Part shown: in pieces, positions 17,744 through 25,709 of the stretch | Layout of the letters: the number at the start of each line of letters is the position of its first letter | Numbering within the stretch: the first letter of the stretch is position 1 | Assembly: GCA_965221635.1 (NCBI GenBank) | Contig: OZ244902.1 | Location: 1,302,001 to 1,366,000, forward strand | Length of the DNA: 64,000 bases | From: JAAXHB01 sp965221635 | GTDB lineage: Bacteria > Actinomycetota > Acidimicrobiia > Acidimicrobiales > Aldehydirespiratoraceae | Reading direction: 5' to 3' | Program-made: the position numbers and the translations under genes | The notes under the pieces: generated by a model | The model's database searches: none | Told to the model about the DNA's origin: nothing | What the model saw: only the letters and a program-made list of their open reading frames with translations

Positions 17744-18586
17744 ATGGAACTTATGAAGAAGTATGTTTATTCACACCAAAGTGCTAGAAGGTTTCGGGTT
17801 GGCGTTGCGGCGGCGCTGGCGGTCGTGGCGGTGACCGGATGCGGTGGAGATTCTCAGGCGCCGGGTGTGCCCGACCAGGGGGCGTCAGTCCCGTCGGCTT
17901 CTTCGGAGGTGGGAGCGGATGAGGTCACCGATCCCGAGGCTCCGGCCAGCCAAGCCTCCACAGGCGTCGGCGAGATCGTTCCCGCCGAACAGGCATCACC
18001 TGGGCAAAGCGTCGAAGGAGTCGAGGAGGGGTCGGAGGTCGTGGAGTTGCAAGACGACCAGGGTGACGGCAATGGGCCCGACCTCCCGGAGCCGTCGGCG
18101 CCGACAACCTCGATCCCGGACGACGATGCCCCCGAAGTCACCCTGCCGTCGGCGCTCACGGGGGATGACGCAGACGGCAGTTCTTCGGCAGAGGATTCCG
18201 GAGCGCCCGATCCCGGGCAGATCACGGAATCCAACTTCGAGAATCTTGAGGTGGCCGGGCAAACCGCGCTGGACTGGGCCGAGCACTATTGGGGCGCCGA
18301 GAAGATTGAGTGGTCGAGGACCAGGAGCTTCAATCAGGACGGCAAGGACTACGACGTCGGCTCGTTCTGTGTGAGAGTGCGTCTCGAGGATCTCTTTGGG
18401 CGTCCGTTGCCCGATACCTACTGGGGCCCGGAGAAGTGGCTCGAGTTCGTGCAGGAGGGTGACGGTGAGAGCTTGATCTCGCTCACCCATGCCGTTGAGG
18501 TCAAGCCGACAGGGGTCACCCATGTGGATTCGTTCATCCATGTTGGCAATGACGACGTGGAAACATGCGCTGGCTGGTTTGCGTAA
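17744..18586 (+). CDS. Putative lipoprotein, unknown
   Basis: A 280-aa protein with a basic N-terminus, a hydrophobic helix (VGVAAALAVVAV) and a lipobox-like TGC with Cys33, so it is probably a membrane-anchored lipoprotein. Residues ~35-165 are a Pro/Glu/Ser/Asp-rich spacer. The C-terminal ~115 residues look folded (TALDWAEHYWGAEKIEW, DVGSFCVRVRLEDLF) and carry two Cys; I do not recognise a family. ATG 17753 is an alternative start. It overlaps the following secreted-protein gene by 22 nt, so the two are likely coexpressed and could interact outside the cell. Confidence 0.6.
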   Translation: MELMKKYVYSHQSARRFRVGVAAALAVVAVTGCGGDSQAPGVPDQGASVPSASSEVGADEVTDPEAPASQASTGVGEIVPAEQASPGQSVEGVEEGSEVVELQDDQGDGNGPDLPEPSAPTTSIPDDDAPEVTLPSALTGDDADGSSSAEDSGAPDPGQITESNFENLEVAGQTALDWAEHYWGAEKIEWSRTRSFNQDGKDYDVGSFCVRVRLEDLFGRPLPDTYWGPEKWLEFVQEGDGESLISLTHAVEVKPTGVTHVDSFIHVGNDDVETCAGWFA

Positions 18587-19584
18587 CTCTGGCGGTGTTC
18601 TCCGCAGCGGTGTTGGGAGCAACCACACCGTTATTGACGAGCGTGGCTGCCTTTGAACTCGCCAACTGGGGTGCCCATGGGCATGTCGGGCACGGCCCGG
18701 TGCCGCCACGAGCAGTGGGAGCTTGGGCTGGCGAAGTTGAGCGCCGCGCCGCGTTGCTGCCCAAGGCGCCGATGATCGGTGAACGAGAGGGCGCAACAGG
18801 CTCGGGCGTGAAGGTGACGGACTGTGCCCAGGTGAATGGCGTGTGCTGGGAGGTGAGCGACCGCCAATCTCTGCGGGAGGTGGATGAGCCAACGAACGAG
18901 GTTGTGGGACGGGTTGTGAACTGCATCTGGTACCCGTGGGGAAGCGTGCCTGGGGACTGGGACGATCCCAACGGCCCCGTGCCGGTGAAGCGCCTGGTGA
19001 AGGACCGCAACTACACAGTCGACTGCTTCCATCCGGGCCAAACCGGGAGCCTCACTGGATATCCGAGCGTTCGGAAGTTCATTACGAACATGAGCCTCGA
19101 GGGGACGGCGGTCACCGCGTGGGACGTGGCCGACTACGCGAAGGGCCAGATCTCCTTCGATCCACCGGTGGCGGCGATCGCACCGCCGAACCGGCAGTTG
19201 GTGGGCACCGAGACGTGGTTCGCGGTGACCAGCAGGCTTCAATATCCGGCAAAGTCGGCTCAGGCAGGGCGGGTCTGGGCCACGGTGCTTCCGTCGTTTG
19301 CGAGCGTGGAGTGGGATTTCGGCGAGCTTGGATCGCTCAGTTGCACCGCCCACGCCACCCGCCGCTGGAACCCCGACCTGTCAGGTCACCAGCAGCACTC
19401 CAACTGCACCAAGGTGTTCACCCGAGTGCCCGGGCAGGGAGGTCGCATCAACGCCCGGGTCACGATCACCTGGAACATCTATTGGAAGTCCAGCAACCAC
19501 GCCGGCTGGAAGTACTTCGGCCCCCACAGCGCAAGCGCCCAAGTGCCGCTGAACATAATCCAGCTCCAACCAGTAATCCGCTAA
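18565..19584 (+). CDS. Secreted protein, unknown
   Basis: A 339-aa protein with an N-terminal signal peptide (WLVCVTLAVFSAAVLGA). The mature part contains several Cys (VTDCAQVNGVCWEV, NCIWYPWGSV, YTVDCFH, SLSCTAHATRRW, HSNCTKVF) that could form disulfides, and it is rich in Trp. The C-terminal half has beta-rich stretches (GTETWFAVTSRLQYP, NARVTITWNIYWKS). No family is recognised. It overlaps the upstream lipoprotein gene by 22 nt, so translation is probably coupled. Confidence 0.6.
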   Translation: MRWLVCVTLAVFSAAVLGATTPLLTSVAAFELANWGAHGHVGHGPVPPRAVGAWAGEVERRAALLPKAPMIGEREGATGSGVKVTDCAQVNGVCWEVSDRQSLREVDEPTNEVVGRVVNCIWYPWGSVPGDWDDPNGPVPVKRLVKDRNYTVDCFHPGQTGSLTGYPSVRKFITNMSLEGTAVTAWDVADYAKGQISFDPPVAAIAPPNRQLVGTETWFAVTSRLQYPAKSAQAGRVWATVLPSFASVEWDFGELGSLSCTAHATRRWNPDLSGHQQHSNCTKVFTRVPGQGGRINARVTITWNIYWKSSNHAGWKYFGPHSASAQVPLNIIQLQPVIR

Positions 19585-19873
19585 CCCGCCCCCACTCCGG
19601 CGGCGGCGGAAGCCGTGGGTGCTCGTACTCTGTTGGCATCGAGTGACCGGCCCCGCGTTGTGCGAGCAGCCGCGGCCGCCGGTGGTGGTGCGGGTGACAG
19701 GCAGGGCGGGGCAGGAGATGGCGGAGATGAGAGAAGTTCAAGACTTGCCCCTCGATCTTCACGTTGGTTGGAGGGCAGGAGGTGGCTGATGACAGAAGTC
19801 CGGGACTTGTCTCTTGATCGCCAGGATGGCGGGCAGGGCCAGGGAGACTGGGTAGGTCCAAGGAGTGGCCGGC
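19585..19873. other. 289-bp spacer with a degenerate ~60-bp duplication
   Basis: No supported gene. Two related blocks begin near 19733 (AGAAGTTCAAGACTTG) and 19795 (AGAAGTCCGGGACTTG) and then diverge, suggesting an old tandem duplication. AAGGAG at 19860-19865 is the ribosome-binding site of the next gene. Confidence 0.4.
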
Positions 19874-20440
19874 ATGAGTGAGCCTCAAACCGACAGGCCC
19901 TACGCGCAGGCGGAACTGCGGTCGGCTTCGTCGCTGGTGTTCGTGAACACCGGGGACGGGAAGGGCAAGTCCACCGCGGCGTTCGGAACGGTGCTGCGGG
20001 CCGTGGCGATGGAGTGGCCGGTGGCGGTTGTGCAGTTCCTCAAGAGTGGCGACTGGCATACCGGTGAGGAGAAGGTGTGCCGAGGGTTGGGGGTGGACTG
20101 GTTCTCGGCTGGTGACGGTTTCACCTGGGACTCCGATGACCTGGACGAAACCAAAGCGAAGGCGGTGGCCGCCTGGCAGTTCTCAAGCCAGTTGATCGCA
20201 GCGGGGAATCACCGTCTGGTGGTGCTCGACGAGGTGAGCTATCCGATCTCCTGGGGTTGGATCGACGCCGCCGAGGTGGCGGCCGCGGTGAACGAGCGAC
20301 CCAAGTCGGTGAGCGTGATCCTCACCGGGCGCGACATGGCCCCCGAGGTGGTGGCCGTGGCCGACACCGCCACCGAGATGGTGAAGATCAAGCACGTTTT
20401 CGACGAGGGCGTAAGAGCCAAGAAGGGCCTCGACTACTAA
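19874..20440 (+). CDS. cobO: Corrinoid adenosyltransferase (CobO/CobA type)
   Basis: A 188-aa ATP:Co(I)rrinoid adenosyltransferase of the CobA/CobO/BtuR family, which attaches the 5'-deoxyadenosyl ligand during coenzyme B12 synthesis or salvage. The N-terminal P-loop is NTGDGKGKSTAAFG. VAVVQFLKSGDW, HRLVVLDEVSYPISWGW and VILTGRDMAPE follow in family order, and HVFDEGVRAKKGLDY is the typical C-terminus. ATG 19874 is chosen because AGGAG lies 8 nt upstream; GTG 19865 is less likely. No other cobalamin genes are nearby. Confidence 0.93.
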   Translation: MSEPQTDRPYAQAELRSASSLVFVNTGDGKGKSTAAFGTVLRAVAMEWPVAVVQFLKSGDWHTGEEKVCRGLGVDWFSAGDGFTWDSDDLDETKAKAVAAWQFSSQLIAAGNHRLVVLDEVSYPISWGWIDAAEVAAAVNERPKSVSVILTGRDMAPEVVAVADTATEMVKIKHVFDEGVRAKKGLDY

Positions 20441-20604
20441 CCCCAAGCGTCACGATCACCGCCGTCAGCAAGCGGCCAAGCAGGTGGGCGCCGAATGCGT
20501 CTCGACCACCCATCCAAACAGCGAAACCGGCACCGTCAGCACAAGCCCGAGTTGGTGGGTGCAAGAAAGGTCCAGACGACCAGCCCGAAGCGTCCGGTGA
20601 GGGG

Positions 20605-20633
20605 TTGAAACCCGCCGCGGGCACCTCTAGAAT
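20605..20633 (+). promoter_or_regulatory. Promoter of initiator tRNA gene
   Basis: TTGAAA at 20605-20610 and TAGAAT at 20628-20633 are separated by exactly 17 bp, a near-consensus housekeeping sigma promoter. The -10 box ends only 5 bases before the first base of the mature tRNA. Confidence 0.75.
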
Positions 20634-20638
20634 TGCGA

Positions 20639-20715
<77 letters not shown>

Positions 20716-20721
20716 AGGAAA

Positions 20722-20749
20722 CCCTGGCCCCAGCCCCCTGAGGCCAGGG
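20722..20749 (+). terminator. Hairpin after tRNA-fMet
   Basis: CCCTGGCC and GGCCAGGG form a perfect 8-bp stem with a 12-nt loop starting 7 nt after the tRNA CCA, followed by CTTCGTCGTT. It is a plausible intrinsic terminator or 3'-processing signal, though its T-tract is weak. Confidence 0.55.
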
Positions 20750-20908
20750 CTTCGTCGTTAAGCCCCCAACCCCAAGGCACCTGTCCACAAGGCCGACCAG
20801 CGAGCCTCGGCGCAGAATCTCCAGCCAGCCCAAATGAGGTGCTTGCTTTCCGGCTCCACTGGCTCTACACTGCAAGTAATCCCCCCAGGCACTTCGGTGG
20901 CTGGGTGC

Positions 20909-20930
20909 AGGGCCCGCTTCGGCGGGCCCT
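20909..20930. terminator. Strong GC hairpin with TTCG tetraloop
   Basis: AGGGCCCGC / GCGGGCCCT is a perfect 9-bp stem closed by TTCG and followed by TGCGGTTT on the plus strand. It lies 124 bp beyond the stop of the minus-strand HNH gene and after the tRNA, so it could terminate either strand. Confidence 0.55.
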
Positions 20931-21053
20931 TGCGGTTTAATGGCTACCAAGCCGCTGGCCTGTGAATGGAGCCCTGATCGTCCGAGGGTTCCGTCCGACC
21001 ACCCAGGCCGCCGAAGTTCGTCGGGTGCTCGGGTAGGTGCCGGGGATTGGTGG

Positions 21054-22700
21054 CTATTGGTTTGCGGGGTGGTGCTTTGGGGGTGGGCGTAGTTGGTGGG
21101 GTTGGTCTGGTGGTTTGAGGACTTGCCAGTTTTGGTGGTGGATCTTGTGGTGGCAGTCGTGACAGACCAGGGTGAGGTTGTCGGGTTGGGTGGGCCCGTT
21201 GTCTTTCCATGGGGTGATGTGGTGGCTGATGCACCATTCGGGACTGGTGCCGCATCCGATGCAGCCTTGGTCGCGCGCTTCGAGCGCGGCCCGCAACGCG
21301 GGGCTGGGATGTCTTCGACGCCCGAGCCACATGGGTTCTCCGGTGGCGGTGCTGAACAGCGCGGGCAGGATGTCGGCGTCGCAAGCGAGCCGGTGAAACT
21401 CGTCTGCCGGCAAGGGTTCACCGTCGCTGAGGCGAGGATTGTCCAATTTGGCGTCGATCAGGTCGTAATCGGCCACAACCACAATCGCCGGTCGAGCAGC
21501 CGCTCCTGTGTTCCGCACCCGGCGAGTCCCGTCGACCTCGGGATCGGCCGAACCGCACTTGCAGGAGTTCGCCGCGTTCGGCTTTCGGGCTCCCAACGTT
21601 GGAGTGTCCACGCCTGGCCCTGCGGGGTGGGTGCCGGAACCGCTTTGGCCGGAAGAGCTGCTGGCCCCCGGGTTCGGGTTGGGGGGAGTGGGCTTGGGGC
21701 CGGTGAGGATGTCAGCTAGCACGTCGGCGCGGCGGTGACGCTCACCGATCGCCGCGTGACCGGCCCGGTTGTCCCACACGGCGCCGCTGCGCGCCAACGA
21801 ACGCTTGATCCCTGCGGCGGTTACGTGATCAAACAGGGCGTGGAGTCGCCACATGCCGTCTTCGCATTCGGTGAGACTCGCGCAACGCGCCTTGCGCTGA
21901 CGCGCCAACTCCGCTGCGCCGTCGTCACGATCAAGTTCACGCTGATGCTCGCGCAACGTCTTGCGGAACTTGTCCGGCGCCTGGGACTGCGCGGCCTTGA
22001 GCATCTTGGGCTCGTCAAGCGGACCCGACTTGGCGGCATTGCCAAGAATCTCGGCGTGTTCACTGTTGATCAAGTTGTTCACCAACGCGTCACGCGTGTC
22101 GGGCAAGTCCTCGAGCTGTTCGGCCTGCTTGAGAGTCTTGCGGGCCTTACGAGGCGACATCCCCACACCGTGCTGCAAATCCGAAAGGATCGCGCCCTTG
22201 TGCTTGCGTCGGGCTTGCTCCGCCAAGGCTTCAGCGATCAACCCCTTGGCACGATTAACCACACGATTCAACTCCCGGACCCGTCCGTCCAGCTCCAAAT
22301 CATCGAGGCTCCGAACATCAACCTCAACCAACACCGACACATCCACCCCACCGGTACCGGCCGGGCGAGCAACACGCCCAGCACCCACCGATCCCACACC
22401 AGCACCAGCGTCGCCGGCGCGGGCAGCGCGCCCCACCCGGGCCGCGCCGCCGTTCAGTCCTCCATGATCGCCATCGCGCCCGGAGCGGCGCGTGTGACCA
22501 TTGAAGCCCTGATCATGGCCGCCAACCCCGGAACCAGTCGGGCTCTCACCGGAGTCAGCGTCCCCGGTGCTGCGAGTCCGCTCGGCAGTCCTGGCGCGGG
22601 CCACGCCCAGGTCGTTGCCACCCACGGTGCCATTGGTCGCAGCGGACTCATGGAGACCCAAGCGGAGGTCTCCCTTGGGGCTGGTCAGTGTCTGCTGCAT
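21054..22700 (-). CDS. DUF222 / HNH endonuclease-domain protein (13E12 type)
   Basis: A 548-aa protein typical of the multi-copy DUF222-HNH families of actinobacteria. Residues 1 to ~115 are Gly/Ala/Arg-rich and variable. DUF222 covers about 120-330 (NRVVNRAKGLIAEALAEQAR, GVGMSPRKARKTLKQAEQL). A Pro/Ser/Gly linker follows. The C-terminal HNH module reads CIGCGTSPEWCISHHITPW followed by NLTLVCHDCHHKIHH, giving zinc-binding Cys pairs and the HH catalytic site. The cellular role of the family is not settled; it is often suspected to be mobile or repetitive. It sits immediately beyond tRNA-fMet, a common location for inserted genes, though I saw no attachment-site duplication. Confidence 0.88.
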   Translation of the reverse strand: MQQTLTSPKGDLRLGLHESAATNGTVGGNDLGVARARTAERTRSTGDADSGESPTGSGVGGHDQGFNGHTRRSGRDGDHGGLNGGAARVGRAARAGDAGAGVGSVGAGRVARPAGTGGVDVSVLVEVDVRSLDDLELDGRVRELNRVVNRAKGLIAEALAEQARRKHKGAILSDLQHGVGMSPRKARKTLKQAEQLEDLPDTRDALVNNLINSEHAEILGNAAKSGPLDEPKMLKAAQSQAPDKFRKTLREHQRELDRDDGAAELARQRKARCASLTECEDGMWRLHALFDHVTAAGIKRSLARSGAVWDNRAGHAAIGERHRRADVLADILTGPKPTPPNPNPGASSSSGQSGSGTHPAGPGVDTPTLGARKPNAANSCKCGSADPEVDGTRRVRNTGAAARPAIVVVADYDLIDAKLDNPRLSDGEPLPADEFHRLACDADILPALFSTATGEPMWLGRRRHPSPALRAALEARDQGCIGCGTSPEWCISHHITPWKDNGPTQPDNLTLVCHDCHHKIHHQNWQVLKPPDQPHQLRPPPKHHPANQ

Positions 22701-23006
22701 GAGAGCATGCTACCGACATTCGTACGCATACACAACCTCATTTCTAAGGATTATTTGTAAGTTCAAATGCATCCAGGGTCACACGACGACCGATTTCTGA
22801 AGAGGCACCACACTCGCTCGCCCGCACCACCCCCACGTTCGGATGGGCGACCGAGCATGCCGGTCCACCCACCTAGGCCGCTGGCTGTGACCACCGGGGG
22901 CGCAATCCCTGGGTCCCGGCGAACTCTTGTTGGCGGATCGACACGCCGGGTGCCGATCGGGGTGTGGACAATTTCGACACGCCCCCTACGGCAAGGCGCT
23001 CATCCA
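22701..23006. other. 306-bp spacer upstream of the HNH gene
   Basis: No gene supported. The part nearest the HNH start (22690-22780) is clearly more AT-rich than its surroundings (for example TTTCTAAGGATTATTTG near 22740) and probably holds the HNH promoter on the minus strand, but I could not place convincing -35/-10 boxes. The rest is ordinary GC-rich sequence. Confidence 0.45.
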
Positions 23007-24674
23007 CTACTCGGGTGGGATTATGTAGTGGGCTCCCTTTTGCTTGCCGACCAACTCCAGGTGTCCTTGGTCTCTGAGACTTCGTAGTAGCCGGCTGGCA
23101 CGGGCTGGATCGAGCTGGCACAAGTCGGCGGCTTGGCTTCGGGTGATTCGTCCGTGGCTGCGAACGAAGGTGAGCACCATTTGCTGATGCTGGATGTCCT
23201 CGAAGCCTCGAACTCTCACATAGTCCGCAGGATTCCCCAGCCTTCGGTACAACGCAGCAGACAGGTGGTACGTGCGCCCTTTGCGTTCCCCTCGGGCTTC
23301 CACGAGTCCGCGTTCGGCTAGACGGTTGAGCACCACACGCGCCTCGGCTGGGGCCACTTGGAAGAGCTCCGCCGCTCGCTCGCTGGTGATGCGACGTTCA
23401 GTCCTCACCTCGTGCAGGGCGAGAAGTTCTTCAAGGGTGAAGTCCTGGCCCTCCTGGCGGGCTTCGGCAATGTAGCCGGCGAACTCTCGATCCGCCGGGC
23501 CCGTGCGCATTCGCACAACCACTGAGCCATGGGTGCTCCTGCTGTAATCCGGGGCAGATCTTCCGAGTGCGAGTTGACTGGCGAACGCACGGTTCACGCC
23601 ACGACCGGTTCGCTCAACCAAACCGGCTCGCTTGAAGGCATCTGCCAGGGCGGGATTTCGCGCCCTGGGAGGTGTGCTGAGGATGTTGGAGACGTTGACG
23701 CCCTCGGGAAGGCCTCCCGGATTGGACACCACCAGGGCATCTCGATTCAGTTCAATCATCGTGGGCCCCGGAGACGTGTAGTCACGGTGCACCAGAGCAT
23801 TGGCAATCGTCTCACGCACCGCTTCATCGGCAAATCTCGGCAGCCCCACGCGAAAAAGGCCGATCTGCAGTTCTTCTTCGGGGTTCCGCGCCTTCACACG
23901 ATCAGTCATCTCGATCATCGCCCTGAGCAGGGGAAGCGGCGACACCTCCTGGGTGATCACCTGCAGGTCGTTCAGTTCCTGAAACCCCACCTCGTACTGC
24001 GGGAGCCTCGCCTCGATCAACTCAGGGTCGCCGAACAGCAAAACAGCGCCCACCGTGACCGTGTCTTCGGATGTCACAAGGTTCAGCGCCCGGAGGAGTT
24101 CGATGTTGGAGAGATTCTGCAGGGCGTTGTCCCCACCGGCTTGAACCAGCGATCGGTAGCGGTCGAACTCCACAGACGAAAGATCTTCCACCCCTACTGC
24201 GACGACCGCTACTCGTGAGTAGTCCTGGGCGCTGATGCTCCCGGCCCGTGCCAGGATCTCGTGAGGGGCCATGGGTAGGCATTGGGGGCGCCCTCGGGTG
24301 TCGAGCGAGCGGCGAAGGTACCGCCCGTCGGTGGTTGCGATCACCTGCGAGGCGGTGGGCACTTCCACCACCAACACCTCCTGTGAGTCCACGTTCACCA
24401 GCGAACAGTTCACCGGCACTGCGGGATTCGTCTTCGCGGCGACCAGCGCCTCAACCCGGTTCGGGAAGGTGGCGTGTCCGTGCCTTGGCCTGGCGCCTTC
24501 CACCCGCCCGTCGTTGGTCACCCCTACCAGTAACTTTCCGCCGCTGGCGTTGGCGAGGCAAGCCACTGCCTCCACGAGGGCGGTATCGTTCAAGGTGCCC
24601 CCTTTGAACTCCACGGTGAGAGTCTCTCCCCCGTGCAGGATAGCCTGTAGTTCATCCAAATGCATTTCAACCAT
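23007..24674 (-). CDS. AlbA_2 (Schlafen-type) ATP-binding regulator with winged helices
   Basis: A 555-aa protein of the group annotated as 'ATP-dependent DNA helicase RecG-related' or 'AlbA_2 domain protein', without helicase motifs. The AlbA_2 divergent AAA-like domain is at about residues 10-140 (TVEFKGGTLND, ANASGGKLLVGVTNDG). A GHKL-like ATPase segment (HATPase_c_4) lies at about 285-370 (ETIANALVHRDY, VVSNPGGLPEGV). The C-terminal third holds two winged-helix segments (ITSERAAELFQVAPAEARVVL, ITRSQAADLCQLDPARASRLL). It is probably a DNA-binding transcriptional regulator. A dense palindromic region 38-83 bp upstream of its start suggests autoregulation. Confidence 0.82.
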   Translation of the reverse strand: MVEMHLDELQAILHGGETLTVEFKGGTLNDTALVEAVACLANASGGKLLVGVTNDGRVEGARPRHGHATFPNRVEALVAAKTNPAVPVNCSLVNVDSQEVLVVEVPTASQVIATTDGRYLRRSLDTRGRPQCLPMAPHEILARAGSISAQDYSRVAVVAVGVEDLSSVEFDRYRSLVQAGGDNALQNLSNIELLRALNLVTSEDTVTVGAVLLFGDPELIEARLPQYEVGFQELNDLQVITQEVSPLPLLRAMIEMTDRVKARNPEEELQIGLFRVGLPRFADEAVRETIANALVHRDYTSPGPTMIELNRDALVVSNPGGLPEGVNVSNILSTPPRARNPALADAFKRAGLVERTGRGVNRAFASQLALGRSAPDYSRSTHGSVVVRMRTGPADREFAGYIAEARQEGQDFTLEELLALHEVRTERRITSERAAELFQVAPAEARVVLNRLAERGLVEARGERKGRTYHLSAALYRRLGNPADYVRVRGFEDIQHQQMVLTFVRSHGRITRSQAADLCQLDPARASRLLRSLRDQGHLELVGKQKGAHYIIPPE

Positions 24675-24711
24675 CCGCGGTTTTTGCGCGCAGGGTTATG
24701 AACATTTTCTT

Positions 24712-24757
24712 AACTTATGCGCGGCGCGCATAAATATGCGCTTTTGGTGCATAAGTT
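24712..24757 (-). promoter_or_regulatory. Nested palindromic operator upstream of AlbA_2 regulator
   Basis: Outer arms AACTTATGC (24712-24720) and GCATAAGTT (24749-24757) are exact inverted repeats. Inside, TATGCGC (24716-24722), GCGCATA (24726-24732) and TATGCGC (24735-24741) alternate, giving two further overlapping palindromes with 3-nt and 2-nt spacers. The stretch 24675-24760 is much more AT-rich than its neighbours. It sits 38-83 bp before the regulator ATG, an expected operator position. Confidence 0.7.
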
Positions 24758-24793
24758 GGCCGCTTGGCGCTTGCGGGCAGGGGGTTGGCCCCG

Positions 24794-24848
24794 GGTGGGG
24801 TGGCGACCGGTGGGGTGGCGGCCGGTGGGGTGGCGACCGGTGGGGTGG
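24794..24848. repeat. 15-bp tandem repeat, 3.7 copies
   Basis: Units of GGTGGGGTGGCGACC start at 24794, 24809, 24824 and 24839 (partial), nearly identical, ending right at the stop codon of the SDR gene. Confidence 0.9.
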
Positions 24849-25694
24849 TCAGGTGGGGGGCCTCCTGAGGCCTTCGTTGTTGGCGGGGCGGGTTCGGGAC
24901 AGGAAGGCTCCGGAGTCGGCCAGGATGAACTGACCGGTGATGCAGCGGGCCAGGTCGCTGCACAAGAACACCGCCAGGCGACCCAACTCGTCGGGTTCGC
25001 TCATGCGTCGCAGCGGCAGCGACTCGGTGATGGCCCCAACGCGCTCAGCGGTGAACGCCGCGGCGACCGTTTCGGTGAGGGTTGTGCCCGGCGCAATGGC
25101 AAGCACTCGGATGCCGGCCGGGCCCAGCTCGGTGGCCATCGAGGTCACCAGATGATTCACCGCGGCCTTGGCTGCGGCGTAGATGCTGTTGAACGGCGAC
25201 GGGCGAGTGGTCTCCCCCGAGGTGACGAACAAGATCACCCCACCCCGACCGGCACCCAGCATGGCTTCGGCCTCGGCCCGGGCACACAAGGCCGCCTGGG
25301 TGAGGTTCTGATCCACGATGTCGCGCCAGTCCTCACCGCGGTAATCCACGAAAGGCTTGAGCGTTCGGCCCGCGGGAAGCATGCCCACGTTGTTCACCGC
25401 AATGTCCAAGCCTCCGTGGCGTGCCACCGCCGCGGCCACCATCGCGTCAACTGCCTGTTCGTCGCGACAATCCGCTTGCAACGCCCAGGCCTCACCGGCG
25501 CCACCAGGCGAGTCGAGGCCGGCCATCTCTGTGTTGATCTCCGCCACGGAAGCCTCGGCTCGTTCGGCCAGCAAGTCGTTCACGGCCACCGTCGCGCCGG
25601 CACGGGCCAGCCAGCGCGCAATCTCTCGCCCGATTCCGGCCCCCGCCCCGGTCACCAGCGCGCTTCGCGCCCCGAGGTCAATCGCTACGGCCAT
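24849..25694 (-). CDS. Short-chain dehydrogenase/reductase
   Basis: A classical NAD(P)-dependent SDR (281 aa). It has the cofactor motif TGAGAGIG (residues 15-22), NNVG in place of NNAG (101-104), catalytic Ser159 in VTSG, and Tyr172/Lys176 in YAAAK. A C-terminal tail of about 20 residues extends past the usual GG-strand. ATG 25694 lies 15 nt after the stop of the upstream conserved unknown gene, so both are probably in one minus-strand operon. Substrate unknown; the neighbourhood suggests a hydroxy/keto intermediate of the catabolic pathway. Confidence 0.9.
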   Translation of the reverse strand: MAVAIDLGARSALVTGAGAGIGREIARWLARAGATVAVNDLLAERAEASVAEINTEMAGLDSPGGAGEAWALQADCRDEQAVDAMVAAAVARHGGLDIAVNNVGMLPAGRTLKPFVDYRGEDWRDIVDQNLTQAALCARAEAEAMLGAGRGGVILFVTSGETTRPSPFNSIYAAAKAAVNHLVTSMATELGPAGIRVLAIAPGTTLTETVAAAFTAERVGAITESLPLRRMSEPDELGRLAVFLCSDLARCITGQFILADSGAFLSRTRPANNEGLRRPPT

Positions 25695-25709
25695 GGCATC
25701 ACTCGGGGC

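Noticed and set aside
19615..19881. 88-codon open frame before the cobalamin adenosyltransferase gene
   Set aside because: Gly/Arg-rich, overlaps a degenerate duplication, and shows no recognisable motif.
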